NCBI RefSeq assembly: GCF_000016325.1
Contig: NC_009436.1
Location: 2,976,001 to 3,040,000 of the forward strand
Reading direction: 5' to 3'
Length of the DNA: 64,000 bases
Source of the DNA: Enterobacter sp. 638
GTDB lineage: Bacteria; Pseudomonadota; Gammaproteobacteria; Enterobacterales; Enterobacteriaceae
Shown: in pieces, positions 8,791 through 18,399 of the stretch
How the letters are laid out: every line of letters begins with the position of its first letter
How positions within the stretch are numbered: the first letter of the stretch is position 1
Notes under the pieces: model-generated
Seen by the model: the letters and a program-made list of their open reading frames with translations, nothing else
Databases searched by the model: none
Told to the model about the DNA's origin: nothing
Translations under genes and position numbers: made by a program

Positions 8791-9920
8791 TATGCGCCCT
8801 CCCCCAGACCTGCCGCGATGGCGTCGCCAACCGCTTTCAGCGCCTGTTCAGCATCAGCACCTTGCGCTGTGAAGCGCAGGCGATGGCCTTTTTTGACACC
8901 CAGCGCGACCACTTTCATCAGGCTGCGGCCATTTGCCGGTTTGCCGGAACCATCAAGATTGGTCACGGTGATTTCACTGTCGAACTGTTTGATCGTGTTG
9001 ACCAGCATGGTGCCCGGACGGGCATGCAGGCCGTGCTCGTTACGCACCACGAATTCGGCGCTGAGCACGTCATCGGTTGATACGTCGTCGCTGGTCAGCA
9101 GGGCCAACAACGTGGCAGCATCTGCGTTCAGCAAGCGGTCAGCTTTATTGTTCAGCAGCAAGTCGCTGAGGCGTTTAAGCACCGCAACCGGCTGTTCATC
9201 CGCCATCGCGACCGTCACCAGCAACGCAGCCTGCTCGCCATCCACATCAAAAGAGGTTGCTGCACGGCTCACCGCGATTGCGCTGCGGACATTGCCTTCT
9301 GCGCTGTCATTCAGCCAGACACCCTGACCGAGATTCAACGGTTTGTCATTGATCACGCGAGCTACAAAGGCGGTCTCAACCGCACCGGCTTCTTTCAGGC
9401 GACCCGCGTTCAACGCCTGTAACGTCACCAGATCGGTGGCGATAATATCAAGTGTCAGCGTATCGTTATCCAGTTTCAGCGCTTCGCTCTGCTTTTCACC
9501 CATCAGCAGCGCACGCAGCTCTTCAGCCGTGGTCGCTGACTGCAGCTGTTCAGCCACAGCGTCGTCGCTCAGCACATGCGTCAGCTGACGCAGTAAGCCC
9601 AAGTGTTCATCACCACTTGCGGCGATGCCGATGGCGACGTATGCCACCTGTCCTTCGCCCCACAAAATGCCCTGCGGGAACTGATAAACCTGAACACCGG
9701 TTTTCAGTACCTGATCGCGGGTATCCGTGGTGCCGTGAGGAATCGCGATACCATTACCGAGGAAGGTTGAGGTCTGTTGCTCGCGCGCCAGCATGCCATC
9801 AACGTAGCCTTCAGCAACGTTACCGGCCTGCACAAGGCTCGCCGCAATCTTGCGAATGGCCTCTTCTTTATTACCGGCCTGTTCGCCCGGATGGATGTCT
9901 TGCACTGTTAACTTGAACAT
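8790..9920 (-). CDS. fruB: Fructose PTS diphosphoryl transfer protein (IIA-FPr)
   Basis: Cytoplasmic phosphocarrier that passes phosphate from enzyme I to FruA. The protein has 376 residues. The N-terminal EIIA-Fru domain (about 1-145) carries the phospho-histidine in [14 protein letters not shown]; a central linker domain follows, and the C-terminal HPr-like FPr domain (about 285-376) carries a histidine in [13 protein letters not shown]. It is the first gene of the fru operon, with GAGAGGAGAACC before the ATG. Two Cra-type operators lie within 100 bp upstream. Confidence 0.97.
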   Translation of the reverse strand: MFKLTVQDIHPGEQAGNKEEAIRKIAASLVQAGNVAEGYVDGMLAREQQTSTFLGNGIAIPHGTTDTRDQVLKTGVQVYQFPQGILWGEGQVAYVAIGIAASGDEHLGLLRQLTHVLSDDAVAEQLQSATTAEELRALLMGEKQSEALKLDNDTLTLDIIATDLVTLQALNAGRLKEAGAVETAFVARVINDKPLNLGQGVWLNDSAEGNVRSAIAVSRAATSFDVDGEQAALLVTVAMADEQPVAVLKRLSDLLLNNKADRLLNADAATLLALLTSDDVSTDDVLSAEFVVRNEHGLHARPGTMLVNTIKQFDSEITVTNLDGSGKPANGRSLMKVVALGVKKGHRLRFTAQGADAEQALKAVGDAIAAGLGEGA

Positions 9921-9942
9921 GGTTCTCCTCTCTCGCTGAACT

Positions 9943-9954
9943 TGAATCGTTTCA
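9943..9954. promoter_or_regulatory. Cra (FruR) operator, proximal to fruB
   Basis: TGAATCGTTTCA matches the Cra consensus TGAAACGTTTCA with one change and lies 23 bp upstream of the fruB ATG. Together with the site at 10009-10020 it brackets the fruBKA promoter. Confidence 0.8.
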
Positions 9955-10008
9955 GCCTTAATGAGAAAAAATGCGCTAACTTGCTCTGTTAGATAGATAA
10001 GATAGCGC

Positions 10009-10020
10009 TGAAACGTTTCA
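10009..10020. promoter_or_regulatory. Cra (FruR) operator, distal, perfect palindrome
   Basis: TGAAACGTTTCA is the exact palindromic Cra consensus, 66 bp (centre to centre) from the first site. Paired Cra sites at the fru promoter are established in E. coli and Salmonella. In the remaining 10021-10284 up to setB I see no further clear site. Confidence 0.88.
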
Positions 10021-10284
10021 AGGAGTCTTGCGCTTTATGCCAGAGCTTGCAAGGAAAGTTACCTTTTCTGTTTCAGAATTTAGAAGTGCAGCACATTTCT
10101 TCAACGATTGACTTACATTTGCTGATGGATGGATGACGTCTACCGCTTCGCTTCAGCACCGTTCAGCAACATATATTTTGAAATGCTATTTTGATTTAGT
10201 TGTGGGATAATTGACCGCATCACATGTTTATTTTCTGACAAGCGGCGTAAACTCCGCCCCTCTTCACATCACTGATATAGAAAC

Positions 10285-11466
10285 ATGCACAACACCCCCG
10301 CTGCCGCCTCACCAAAGCCATTTGATCTGACGTCATCGGCGTTTTTGATTGTTGCCTTCCTCACCGGTATTGCCGGTGCATTGCAAACGCCAACGCTGAG
10401 CTTATTTCTGACCAATGAAGTCCATGCCCGTCCGGCTATGGTCGGCTTCTTTTTTACCGGGAGCGCGATTATTGGCATTCTGGTCAGCCAGTTCCTGGCA
10501 GGCCGCTCGGACAGAAAAGGTGACCGCAAAAGTTTGATCGTTTTTTGCTGCCTGCTGGGCGTGTTCGCGTGCGTGCTGTTCGCCTGGAACCGCAACTATT
10601 TTGTCTTGCTGTTTGTCGGCGTATTTCTCAGTAGCTTTGGATCGACTGCCAACCCGCAAATGTTTGCCCTCGCACGTGAACATGCCGATCGTACGGGCCG
10701 TGAAGCAGTGATGTTCAGCTCCATTTTACGAGCACAGGTCTCGCTGGCGTGGGTGATCGGCCCTCCGCTGGCTTACGCGTTGGCGATGGGGTTTGGCTTT
10801 ACCGTGATGTATCTCAGTGCGGCAGCCGCTTTTATCGTGTGCGGCGCGATGGTGTGGTTTTTCCTGCCGTCGATGCGCAAAGAGCCAAAACTGGCAACCG
10901 GTACGCTGGAAGCCCCACGGCGTAACCGTCGCGACGCCTTGCTCCTGTTTATCATCTGTACGCTGATGTGGGGGACTAACAGTCTCTACATCATTAATAT
11001 GCCGCTGTTTATTATCGATGAGCTGCACTTGCCGGAAAAACTGGCGGGAATCATGATGGGAACGGCGGCAGGGCTGGAAATCCCGACCATGCTGATCGCG
11101 GGATATTATGCCAAACGCTTCGGAAAGCGTTTCCTGATGCGTATCGCAGTGGTGGCAGGTCTGCTGTTTTATATCGGAATGCTTACGGTAAAAGAACCGG
11201 CCCTGCTGCTGGCTTTACAGTTACTGAACGCCATCTATATCGGTATTCTCGCGGGTATCGGTATGCTCTATTTTCAGGATTTGATGCCCGGACAGGCTGG
11301 CGCAGCGACGACGCTTTACACCAATACCACGCGCGTGGGCTGGATAATTGCCGGATCGTTGGCAGGGATTGTGGCGGAAATATGGAGTTATCACACGGTC
11401 TTCTGGTTCGCACTGGTGATGTGCATCATCACAGTGGGCTGCCTGACGCGCATTAAAGACATCTAG
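10285..11466 (+). CDS. setB: Sugar efflux transporter SetB
   Basis: Major facilitator superfamily exporter of 393 residues, the same length as E. coli SetB, with twelve predicted helices. The SET-family proteins export lactose, glucose and related sugars. Family features seen are [18 protein letters not shown] in helix 1, the loop 2-3 motif [11 protein letters not shown], and [17 protein letters not shown]. The start follows [19 protein letters not shown]; the ribosome binding site is weak. The last codons overlap the convergent yeiW by 4 bp. Confidence 0.95.
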   Translation: MHNTPAAASPKPFDLTSSAFLIVAFLTGIAGALQTPTLSLFLTNEVHARPAMVGFFFTGSAIIGILVSQFLAGRSDRKGDRKSLIVFCCLLGVFACVLFAWNRNYFVLLFVGVFLSSFGSTANPQMFALAREHADRTGREAVMFSSILRAQVSLAWVIGPPLAYALAMGFGFTVMYLSAAAAFIVCGAMVWFFLPSMRKEPKLATGTLEAPRRNRRDALLLFIICTLMWGTNSLYIINMPLFIIDELHLPEKLAGIMMGTAAGLEIPTMLIAGYYAKRFGKRFLMRIAVVAGLLFYIGMLTVKEPALLLALQLLNAIYIGILAGIGMLYFQDLMPGQAGAATTLYTNTTRVGWIIAGSLAGIVAEIWSYHTVFWFALVMCIITVGCLTRIKDI

Positions 11467-11717
11467 GGCGCGGTCAGCGTTTCCAGTTCAAGAAGCCAGG
11501 TCATCGCTTGTGCACGCGTACTACCGCACATCTCTTTCGTGGGCTGCAGCCCTGCACACACCTTAGGGCGTGACGATGAACCGAAGATTCTACACAGATT
11601 ATTGTCAGAAAGCTGAACGCAACGGGTGTTGGCAGGCTTGCCATTGGGCATGCCAGGAATAGGACTTGAAATGGACGGTGCGGTGCAACACGCGCCACAA
11701 TCTGGGCGGCAATCCAT
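11463..11717 (-). CDS. yeiW: YeiW, small cysteine-cluster protein of the YkgJ type
   Basis: A protein of 84 residues, the same length as E. coli YeiW. It contains eight cysteines, with an N-terminal CRPDCGACC cluster followed by Cys-containing segments (TRCVQL, NLCRIF, KVCAG, EMCGS), the pattern of the YkgJ family, thought to bind zinc or iron. No membrane segment or signal peptide is visible. It is convergent with and slightly overlaps setB. Function is unknown. Confidence 0.88.
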   Translation of the reverse strand: MDCRPDCGACCTAPSISSPIPGMPNGKPANTRCVQLSDNNLCRIFGSSSRPKVCAGLQPTKEMCGSTRAQAMTWLLELETLTAP

Positions 11718-11882
11718 AAACGCTCTCTATGAGTCACTAAGGCCCGTGCAGTCAGGCATGCCGCGCACAGTAACACCTTTTGCGTATTGATAGCAAAAGC
11801 CACGAATTCCGCTTGCCTGAAAGGCTGCGCGCGAGTAATTTGACGCGATATTTTTTACCTCACAGTAAACAGGATTACTGCA

Positions 11883-12455
11883 ATGCCAAGAGCGAATGAA
11901 ATTAAGAAAGGTATGGTACTGAACTACAACGGCAAGCTGCTGATTGTGAAAGACATTGATGTTCAGTCGCCTAGCGCCCGTGGCGCAGCAACGCTGTACA
12001 AAATGCGCTTTGCCGATGTCCGTACCGGCCTGAAGGTTGAAGAGCGTTTTAAAGGTGATGATATTGTTGATACCGTGACCCTGACGCGTCGCTTCGTCGA
12101 TTTCTCCTACATTGACGGCAACGAATATGTGTTCATGGATAAAGAAGATTACACGCCCTATATCTTTACCAAAGATCAGATTGAAGACGAGCTGCTGTTT
12201 ATTCCTGAAGGCGGCATGCCGGATATGCAGGTTCTGACCTGGGATGGCCAACTGCTGGCGCTTGAACTGCCGCAGACGGTTGATCTGGAAATCGTAGAAA
12301 CGTCACCGGGCATCAAAGGCGCATCTGCAAGTGCGCGTAACAAACCCGCAACGCTGACGACAGGTTTGGTCGTTCAGGTTCCTGAATACCTTTCCGCAGG
12401 CGAAAAAATTCGCATCCATATTGAAGAAAAACGTTATATGGGTCGCGCAGACTGA
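11883..12455 (+). CDS. efpL: Elongation factor P-like protein EfpL (YeiP)
   Basis: An EF-P paralogue of 190 residues with the three-domain EF-P fold; it helps ribosomes through proline-containing stall motifs. The loop that in EF-P carries the modified lysine reads [15 protein letters not shown] (about residues 26-40), with arginine at its tip and no lysine there, the hallmark of the YeiP/EfpL branch, which acts without the EpmAB modification. The C-terminus GRAD follows [11 protein letters not shown]. The start [10 protein letters not shown] is preceded by a modest purine stretch. It is monocistronic and ends in a bidirectional terminator shared with uxuA. Confidence 0.95.
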
Positions 12456-12458
12456 TAC

Positions 12459-12490
12459 AAAAAAACCCGGCTTTTGCCGGGTTTCTTTTT
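12459..12490. terminator. Bidirectional terminator between efpL and uxuA
   Basis: AAACCCGGC (12463-12471) and GCCGGGTTT (12476-12484) around a TTTT loop, flanked by an A-run on the left and CTTTTT on the right. Confidence 0.88.
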
Positions 12491-12503
12491 ACAACAATTC
12501 TGG

Positions 12504-13694
12504 TTACAACAGTTCTGGATACTTCAGCATCTTCAGCGCCAGTTCCACGCCTCGCACTTCCGCCATCCCTTTCAGACGGCCAATCGCAGAATAACCCGGA
12601 TTCGTTTTCTTGCGTAAATCGTCAAGCATTTGATGCCCGTGATCCGGACGGAATGGAATCGGACGCATATCTCCAGCGTGCTTACGGCGCTGCTCTTCGC
12701 TCAGAATCGCATCCACTACCGCCACCATATTCACGTCGCCACCCAAATGAGCCGCTTCGTGGAAGGTTTTAGGGTTATTTTCACGACAGGTCGCGCGCAG
12801 ATGGGTGAAGTGAATGCGATCGCCGAAGGCTTCAATCATCTTCACCAGATCGTTATCTTCACGCACGCCGTACGAACCCGTACACATAGTGAAGCCGTTG
12901 TTAATGCTATCAACGGTCTCTTTCAGCCACTGCATATCTTCAATGGTAGAAACAATGCGTGGCAGACCGAGAATCGGGCGCGGTGGATCGTCCGGATGAA
13001 CGGCCAGACGTAAACCACAGGCTTCCGCCACCGGCACAATCGCCCGCAGGAAATATGCCATATTTTCACGGAGCTGATTTTTATCGATGTCGCCGTATTC
13101 CGCCAAACGCGCGCGGAACTGATCCAGGGTGTAACCCTCTTCAGCACCCGGCAGACCCGCGATAATATTACGCGTCAGCTTTTCGATATCAGCGTCAGAA
13201 GCGTCTTCAAACCATTTCAGCGCCTGCTGTTGCTCTTCTGCGGAGTAATCCGCCTCTGCGCTCGGGCGTTTTAGAATGTGTAGTTCAAATGCCGCAAAGG
13301 CTATCTGATCAAAGCGCAGTGCTCTGGAACCGTCTGGCATTTGATATTCGAGATCGGTACGCGTCCAGTCCAGAATTGGCATGAAGTTGTAGCATACGGT
13401 GTCGATACCGCAGGTCGCCAGGTTACGAATACTCTGCTGATAGTTGGCGATCCAGGTTTCAAATTGTCCTGAATGCGTTTTGATATCTTCATGCACCGGA
13501 ATACTTTCGACAACTGACCAGGTCAGCCCTTTATCTGCCAGCACCGCCTGACGTTTTTTGATCTCTTCCACCGGCCAAACTTCACCGTTTGGAATATGGT
13601 GCAATGCGGTCACGACGCCTGTTGCGCCAGCCTGACGCACATCATCAAGAGAAACCGGATCATTCGGCCCGTACCAACGCCAGGTTTGTTCCAT
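12504..13694 (-). CDS. uxuA: Mannonate dehydratase
   Basis: Converts D-mannonate to 2-keto-3-deoxygluconate in glucuronate catabolism. The protein has 396 residues (E. coli 394). The start was set at 13694 ([16 protein letters not shown]) because it matches the family N-terminus and GAGGGTGAAG precedes it; the frame is open 19 codons further upstream. Family segments include [49 protein letters not shown] and [11 protein letters not shown], supplying the metal-binding His/Cys/Asp residues. It is divergent from yeiQ, a fructuronate-reductase homologue. E. coli K-12 keeps uxuA elsewhere, beside uxuB, so this position is notable. Confidence 0.95.
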   Translation of the reverse strand: MEQTWRWYGPNDPVSLDDVRQAGATGVVTALHHIPNGEVWPVEEIKKRQAVLADKGLTWSVVESIPVHEDIKTHSGQFETWIANYQQSIRNLATCGIDTVCYNFMPILDWTRTDLEYQMPDGSRALRFDQIAFAAFELHILKRPSAEADYSAEEQQQALKWFEDASDADIEKLTRNIIAGLPGAEEGYTLDQFRARLAEYGDIDKNQLRENMAYFLRAIVPVAEACGLRLAVHPDDPPRPILGLPRIVSTIEDMQWLKETVDSINNGFTMCTGSYGVREDNDLVKMIEAFGDRIHFTHLRATCRENNPKTFHEAAHLGGDVNMVAVVDAILSEEQRRKHAGDMRPIPFRPDHGHQMLDDLRKKTNPGYSAIGRLKGMAEVRGVELALKMLKYPELL

Positions 13695-13709
13695 CGCTTC
13701 ACCCTCTAA

Positions 13710-13726
13710 AGTTGTTATACCAATAT
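13710..13726. promoter_or_regulatory. UxuR/ExuR-like operator in the uxuA-yeiQ gap
   Basis: agttgttataccaatat contains TTGTTATACCAA, one change from the TTGGTATACCAA palindrome recognised by the UxuR/ExuR GntR-family repressors. It is 16 bp upstream of the uxuA start in the divergent promoter region. Assigned by eye. Confidence 0.5.
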
Positions 13727-13899
13727 GTGTTATTGCAATGACGACTACCATACATGCTTGATAATATCGGTCAACGCGCTCGGCAGCATTGATTGATCCA
13801 ACTCACAGAATCTGGATATTTACGGCTTACCAATTCAATTTGCTGTCATATAACTTTACACTGCCGTTGTTAATTAATGGTTAATCAGGTGTGTATTAC

Positions 13900-15366
13900 A
13901 TGAAGACAATTGCCTCCGCTTCGCTTCCTCCGCACGTGCAACTGCCGCGGTACGATCGCCAGCAACTGCGCTCCCGCATTGTTCATTTCGGTTTTGGCGC
14001 TTTTCACCGTGCGCATCAGGCGTTGTTAACAAACCGTGTGCTAAACGCCAAAGGGGGCGACTGGGGTATCTGTGAGATTAGCCTGTTCAGTGGCGATGTG
14101 CTGATGAGCCAGCTTCGTGCACAGGAGCACCTTTTTACCGTGCTGGAAAAAGGCGCTGACGGAAATCAGCCGATTGTTATCGGCGCTGTGCATGAATGCC
14201 TGAATGCCAAGCTCGATTCGCTGGCGCCCATTATTGAGAAATTTTGCGAACCGCAGGTAGCCATTGTTTCGCTGACCATAACCGAGAAGGGCTATTGCAT
14301 CGATCCGGCGACGGGGAAGCTGGATACGCAGAACGCACGTATCCTTCACGATCTCGAAAACCCAACCGAACCGCACTCAGCGCCCGGTATTCTGGTTGAA
14401 GCCCTCCATCGCCGCCGCGAACGCGGCCTCACGCCTTTCACCGTCCTGTCGTGCGACAACATTCCTGATAACGGACATGTGGTTAAAAACGCGGTGCTGG
14501 GGATGGCAGAAAAACGCTCGCCAGAGTTAGCCAAATGGATTGCGACGCACGTGAGTTTCCCGGGCACCATGGTTGACCGCATCGTGCCCGCCGCGACGGA
14601 AGCATCGCTGGCAGAAATCACTCAGGCGTTAGGCGTGGAAGATCCCTGCGCGATCAGCTGCGAGCCGTTTATCCAGTGGGTAGTGGAAGATAATTTTGTG
14701 GCCGGCCGCCCGGAATGGGAAATCGCTGGCGTTCAGATGGTTCAGGACGTTCTGCCGTGGGAGCAGATGAAATTACGCATGCTCAACGGTAGCCACTCGT
14801 TCCTGGCGTATCTGGGTTACCTCGCGGGTTTCGCACATGTGAGTGATTGCATGCAGGACGACGCGTTTCGCGAGGCCGCTCGTCGCTTGATGCTAGATGA
14901 ACAAGCTCCGACATTGCGTATCACGGATGTCGATTTAACGGCGTATGCTGACAGTCTGATCGACCGATTTGCCAATCCTGCGTTACAGCACCGCACCTGG
15001 CAAATCGCGATGGACGGTAGCCAAAAATTGCCGCAGCGCATGCTGGAAGGTGCGCGCGTACATTTGCAACGTGAAAGCGCCTGGCCACTGCTGGCACTCG
15101 GTATCGCTGGATGGATGCGTTATGCGAGTGGCATTGATGATGTTGGGAATACCATCGATGTCCGCGATCCGCTGAGCGAAAAAATTCGGGCAATTGTTGA
15201 AACCAGCAGCGAAACAGACCGCGTAAGTGCGTTACTGGCCCTTGCGGAAATTTTTGGCAGCGATTTGCCGCAGCAGGCTCAGTTTGTCGAGGCAATCACT
15301 CACGCCTACCAGCGTATTTCAGAGCGTGGTGCACGTCAGGCCGTCATTGACACCCTCGCGATTTAA
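13900..15366 (+). CDS. yeiQ: YeiQ, mannitol dehydrogenase-family oxidoreductase (putative fructuronate reductase)
   Basis: NAD-dependent polyol/hexuronate dehydrogenase of 488 residues, the length of E. coli YeiQ; it is a paralogue of UxuB (fructuronate to mannonate). The N-terminal Rossmann domain has RIVHFGFGAFHRAHQA; the C-terminal half has the family motif KLRMLNGSHSFLAYLGYLAG with the catalytic region nearby. The ATG at 13900 (MKTIASASLPPHV) was preferred over a GTG three codons upstream because it fits the homologue and lies 7-8 nt from AGGTG. It is divergent from uxuA, so the two may form one pathway step pair. Whether this is the main fructuronate reductase of the strain cannot be told here. 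Confidence 0.92.
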   Translation: MKTIASASLPPHVQLPRYDRQQLRSRIVHFGFGAFHRAHQALLTNRVLNAKGGDWGICEISLFSGDVLMSQLRAQEHLFTVLEKGADGNQPIVIGAVHECLNAKLDSLAPIIEKFCEPQVAIVSLTITEKGYCIDPATGKLDTQNARILHDLENPTEPHSAPGILVEALHRRRERGLTPFTVLSCDNIPDNGHVVKNAVLGMAEKRSPELAKWIATHVSFPGTMVDRIVPAATEASLAEITQALGVEDPCAISCEPFIQWVVEDNFVAGRPEWEIAGVQMVQDVLPWEQMKLRMLNGSHSFLAYLGYLAGFAHVSDCMQDDAFREAARRLMLDEQAPTLRITDVDLTAYADSLIDRFANPALQHRTWQIAMDGSQKLPQRMLEGARVHLQRESAWPLLALGIAGWMRYASGIDDVGNTIDVRDPLSEKIRAIVETSSETDRVSALLALAEIFGSDLPQQAQFVEAITHAYQRISERGARQAVIDTLAI

Positions 15367-15380
15367 CTTTTTTTGCTGTA

Positions 15381-15412
15381 AAGGGCGTATGGAGAGACCC
15401 TCCGTTCGCCCT
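15381..15412 (+). terminator. Hairpin after yeiQ, possible weak terminator
   Basis: AGGGCG...CGCCCT with an inner GGAG/CTCC stem lies 16 bp past the yeiQ stop. CCCCCTTCTC rather than a T-run follows, so termination is uncertain. Confidence 0.4.
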
Positions 15413-15488
15413 CCCCCTTCTCACCGCTGTCTTTTTTCGCCAGGATTATTGATAATTGTTATGTATTACAATTTTTCCTGGAGCGCAT

Positions 15489-16475
15489 GTGACCAAAACC
15501 AACCTCATAACCGGCTTTCTCGGCAGCGGTAAAACCACTTCCATCCTTCATTTGCTGGCGAATAAAGATCCGGCAGAAAAATGGGCCGTGTTGGTCAATG
15601 AATTCGGCGAAGTCGGGATTGATGGCGCATTGCTGGCTGACAGCGGCGCGATGGTCAAAGAAATCCCAGGCGGCTGCATGTGCTGCGTCAATGGCTTACC
15701 GATGCAGGTGGGGCTAAATACGCTGTTGCGTCAGGGCAAGCCGGACCGGTTAATCATCGAACCCACCGGTTTAGGCCATCCCAAGCAGATCCTCGACCTG
15801 CTCACCGCGCCGGTATATGAGCCGTGGATCGATCTGCGGGCCACGCTTTGTGTTCTGGATCCGCGCCAGCTGCTGGATGAGAAATCCGTGCAAAATGAAA
15901 ACTTCCGCGACCAGCTTGCCAGCGCAGATATCATCGTGGTGAATAAAGAAGACCGTGCCACAGACGAGAGCCGGGCAGCGTTTGACCTGTGGTGGCAGCA
16001 CTTTGGCGGCGACCGCCAGTTTGTGCAGACAACCCAGGGTCATATCGATAATGCGCTGCTGGATCTTCCGCGGCTGAACTCGGCTGAACTGCCTGCCAGC
16101 GCAGCCCATTCGCACAGTCATGCCAATAAAAAAGGCCTGGCGGCGCTGAGTTTGCCTGCTCATCAGCGCTGGCGTCGCAGTCTCAATAGCGGCCAGGGAC
16201 ATCAGGCCTGTGGCTGGATTTTTGATGCTGATACGCGCTTTGATACAATCGGTATTCTGGAATGGGCCAGGCTCGCACCGGTCGAGCGCGTAAAAGGTGT
16301 GATGCGAACTCAGGATGGGCTGGTGCGGATCAATCGACAGGGCGCAGATTTCTTTATCGAAACACAGAACGTTGCACCGCCAGATAGCCGAATAGAGTTA
16401 ATTAGTGCGGTTAACACCGACTGGAACCTGCTTCAGGCCAGCTTGTTGAAGCTTCGTTTAAGTTCGGGCGACTAA
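15489..16475 (+). CDS. yeiR: COG0523-family zinc-associated GTPase ZigA/YeiR
   Basis: G3E-family P-loop GTPase of 328 residues, the same as E. coli YeiR; members act as zinc chaperones. Walker A is GFLGSGKTTS, followed by NEFGEVGIDG, the metal-binding GGCMCC (CxCC) motif, and the G4-like NKED. A HSHSHANKK histidine stretch in the linker can bind metal, and a CobW C-terminal domain follows. The GTG at 15489 was chosen (GGAG 6-7 nt upstream; N-terminus matches TKTNLITGFLGSGK). A palindrome at 15455-15472 just upstream resembles, imperfectly, a Zur site. lpxT follows after 32 bp. Confidence 0.93.
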   Translation: MTKTNLITGFLGSGKTTSILHLLANKDPAEKWAVLVNEFGEVGIDGALLADSGAMVKEIPGGCMCCVNGLPMQVGLNTLLRQGKPDRLIIEPTGLGHPKQILDLLTAPVYEPWIDLRATLCVLDPRQLLDEKSVQNENFRDQLASADIIVVNKEDRATDESRAAFDLWWQHFGGDRQFVQTTQGHIDNALLDLPRLNSAELPASAAHSHSHANKKGLAALSLPAHQRWRRSLNSGQGHQACGWIFDADTRFDTIGILEWARLAPVERVKGVMRTQDGLVRINRQGADFFIETQNVAPPDSRIELISAVNTDWNLLQASLLKLRLSSGD

Positions 16476-16507
16476 CGTTGCCACCGACCAAACTATTCAA
16501 GATGATG

Positions 16508-17224
16508 ATGATTAAAAGACTTCCATACATTTTATTGCTTAATGCTGCCGGTTTTGCGCTGTTTTTGTCCTGGTATCTGCCAGCGAATCATGGCTTCTGG
16601 TTCCCGCTGGACTCCGGTATTTTCCTCTTCTTTAATCAGTTGTTGGCAAAGAGCCAAGCCTTTTTGTGGCTGGTGGCCATCACCAACAACCGTGCCTTCG
16701 ATGGGTTTTCATTGCTCGCTATGGGCTGCCTGATGCTCTCTTTCTGGCGAAAAGAAGACGCCGCTGGTCGACGCCGCATCATCGCCATTGGGCTGGTGAT
16801 GTTGCTGATTGCCGTGGTGGTGAACCAACTGGCCCAAGGGCTAATGCCGGTTAAGCGATCCAGTCCATCGCTCTATTTCCCCAATATCAATCGCGTCAGC
16901 GAATTACTGCACATTTCGACTAAGGATGCGTCGAAGGACAGTTTCCCAGGGGATCATGGAATGATGTTGCTTATTTTTTCGGCATTCATGCTGCGCTATT
17001 TTGGCAAAAAGGCGTTCGGGGTTGCCCTGATTATTGTTGTGGTTTTTATTTTCCCACGCGTAATGATCGGCGCTCACTGGCTGACTGATATTGTGGTCGG
17101 TTCACTTTCTGCCGTGTTGATTGGTTTACCCTGGTGCTTAATGACACCGTTGAGCGATCGCCTGATTGACCTTTTCGACCGATACCTGCCTCGGAAATGC
17201 AACAAAGATAAAACAAATAACTAA
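16508..17224 (+). CDS. lpxT: Lipid A 1-diphosphate synthase LpxT (YeiU)
   Basis: Inner-membrane PAP2-family enzyme that transfers phosphate from undecaprenyl pyrophosphate to the 1-position of lipid A on the periplasmic side. The protein has 238 residues (E. coli 237). PAP2 motifs are seen in order: KRSSPSLYFP, SFPGDHG (the PSGH-type motif) and RVMIGAHWLTDIVVG with the catalytic His and Asp. Five to six hydrophobic helices. Three in-frame ATG codons occur in a row at 16502-16510; the third gives MIKRLPYIL, the family N-terminus. No strong ribosome binding site is visible. It is 32 bp after yeiR. Confidence 0.94.
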   Translation: MIKRLPYILLLNAAGFALFLSWYLPANHGFWFPLDSGIFLFFNQLLAKSQAFLWLVAITNNRAFDGFSLLAMGCLMLSFWRKEDAAGRRRIIAIGLVMLLIAVVVNQLAQGLMPVKRSSPSLYFPNINRVSELLHISTKDASKDSFPGDHGMMLLIFSAFMLRYFGKKAFGVALIIVVVFIFPRVMIGAHWLTDIVVGSLSAVLIGLPWCLMTPLSDRLIDLFDRYLPRKCNKDKTNN

Positions 17225-17634
17225 CTAAAATTAACGCTATCCATCAGGGATCATTTTAGATCCCTGAAAATTCCCCGCTATTTTTTTGCTGCATTGTCAT
17301 CTGTGCGTAATATCATTCACGTTGTAAATGAATGCATTGCATACATCTTAAGCCAAATTGGCGGTATTTTGCGCAATCCCGGTTAATCGCTTTGTCTATC
17401 ACAATTTCTTATAAAAAAAGCAATATTATTGCTCGCATTGACTAAGCCGATCAGTTAATCTCGAACTCGTTTTGCCTCACAGAGATAATTATTCTCAGAG
17501 TGAATAAGTTTGTGCGTTAGACCACAGATTTGACCATAAAGAATTGTCTCATTGTGCGCAGATATTTAGTCTCGTCACGTTTGGCATTTTATAACGACTT
17601 TTATCGTTAAGGACTTCAAGGGAAAATAATTAAC
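17225..17634. other. 410-bp gap upstream of mepS with several inverted repeats
   Basis: No gene is seen. The gap holds TCAGGGATC/GATCCCTGA (17244-17267, a possible lpxT terminator without a close T-run), AGCAAT-ATT-ATTGCT (17419-17433), and TAACGA/TCGTTA (17592-17609) about 25 bp before the mepS start. The mepS promoter must be here, so a structured leader is plausible. Confidence 0.5.
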
Positions 17635-18204
17635 ATGGTCAAATCTCAACCGATTTTGAGATATATCTTGCGGGGAATCCCGGCAATAGCAGTTGCAGTA
17701 CTGCTGTCTGCATGTAGTTCGACAAACACTGCAAAGAATATGCATCCTGAGACGCGTGTTGTGGGCATGGAAGATGCCTCGTCACTGCAAGCCTCTCAGG
17801 ATGAATTTGAGAATATGGTACGTAATCTGGACGTTAAGTCTCGTATCATGGACCAGTATGCTGACTGGAAAGGCGTGCGTTATCGTCTGGGCGGCAGCAC
17901 CAAAAAAGGTATCGATTGTTCCGGTTTTGTACAGCGTACGTTCCGTGAGCAATTCGGGTTAGACCTTCCGCGTTCTACTTACGAACAGCAGGAAACAGGT
18001 AAATCCATTTCGCGTACGAAACTGCGTACCGGTGATTTAGTGCTGTTCCGCGCGGGTTCAACCGGTCGACACGTTGGGATTTACATCGGCAACGACCAGT
18101 TTGTTCATGCATCCACCAGCAGCGGTGTGACGATTTCCAGCATGAACGAGCCATACTGGAAGAAGCGCTATAACGAAGCGCGCCGTGTTCTGACCCGCAG
18201 TTAA
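17635..18204 (+). CDS. mepS: Murein DD-endopeptidase MepS (Spr)
   Basis: Outer-membrane lipoprotein of 189 residues that cuts D-Ala-mDAP cross-links and opens peptidoglycan for growth; in E. coli its level is held down by the NlpI-Prc protease. The signal peptide ends with the lipobox LLSAC (Cys about residue 23). The NlpC/P60 domain carries the catalytic Cys in [10 protein letters not shown], His in [10 protein letters not shown], and a third polar residue in FVHAST. It stands alone between a long leader and a strong terminator. Confidence 0.97.
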   Translation: MVKSQPILRYILRGIPAIAVAVLLSACSSTNTAKNMHPETRVVGMEDASSLQASQDEFENMVRNLDVKSRIMDQYADWKGVRYRLGGSTKKGIDCSGFVQRTFREQFGLDLPRSTYEQQETGKSISRTKLRTGDLVLFRAGSTGRHVGIYIGNDQFVHASTSSGVTISSMNEPYWKKRYNEARRVLTRS

Positions 18205-18244
18205 TCTGTTATGTCGTTGGTTATCCCTTGGCTGGCGACATAAT

Positions 18245-18278
18245 AAAAAAAAGCACTGCTTCGGCAGTGCTTTTTTTT
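18245..18278 (+). terminator. Strong terminator after mepS
   Basis: GCACTGC-TTCG-GCAGTGC with flanking A-run and T8, extending the stem by A-T pairs. It can act in both directions. Confidence 0.93.
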
Positions 18279-18399
18279 GCCTGTGTAATATCACGCCCCT
18301 GCAAGTGGGGGAAGCGAGATAATCCAGGCTATAGTCTTGTAAATTCGTAAGTTTAGCCGTCAAGCCGCAACTGACGGTCATTCAGGAACACTGACGTTT

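Noticed and set aside
13695..13751. N-terminal extension of uxuA by 19 codons
   Set aside because: Covers the putative operator, lacks a ribosome binding site, and is absent from the family N-terminus.
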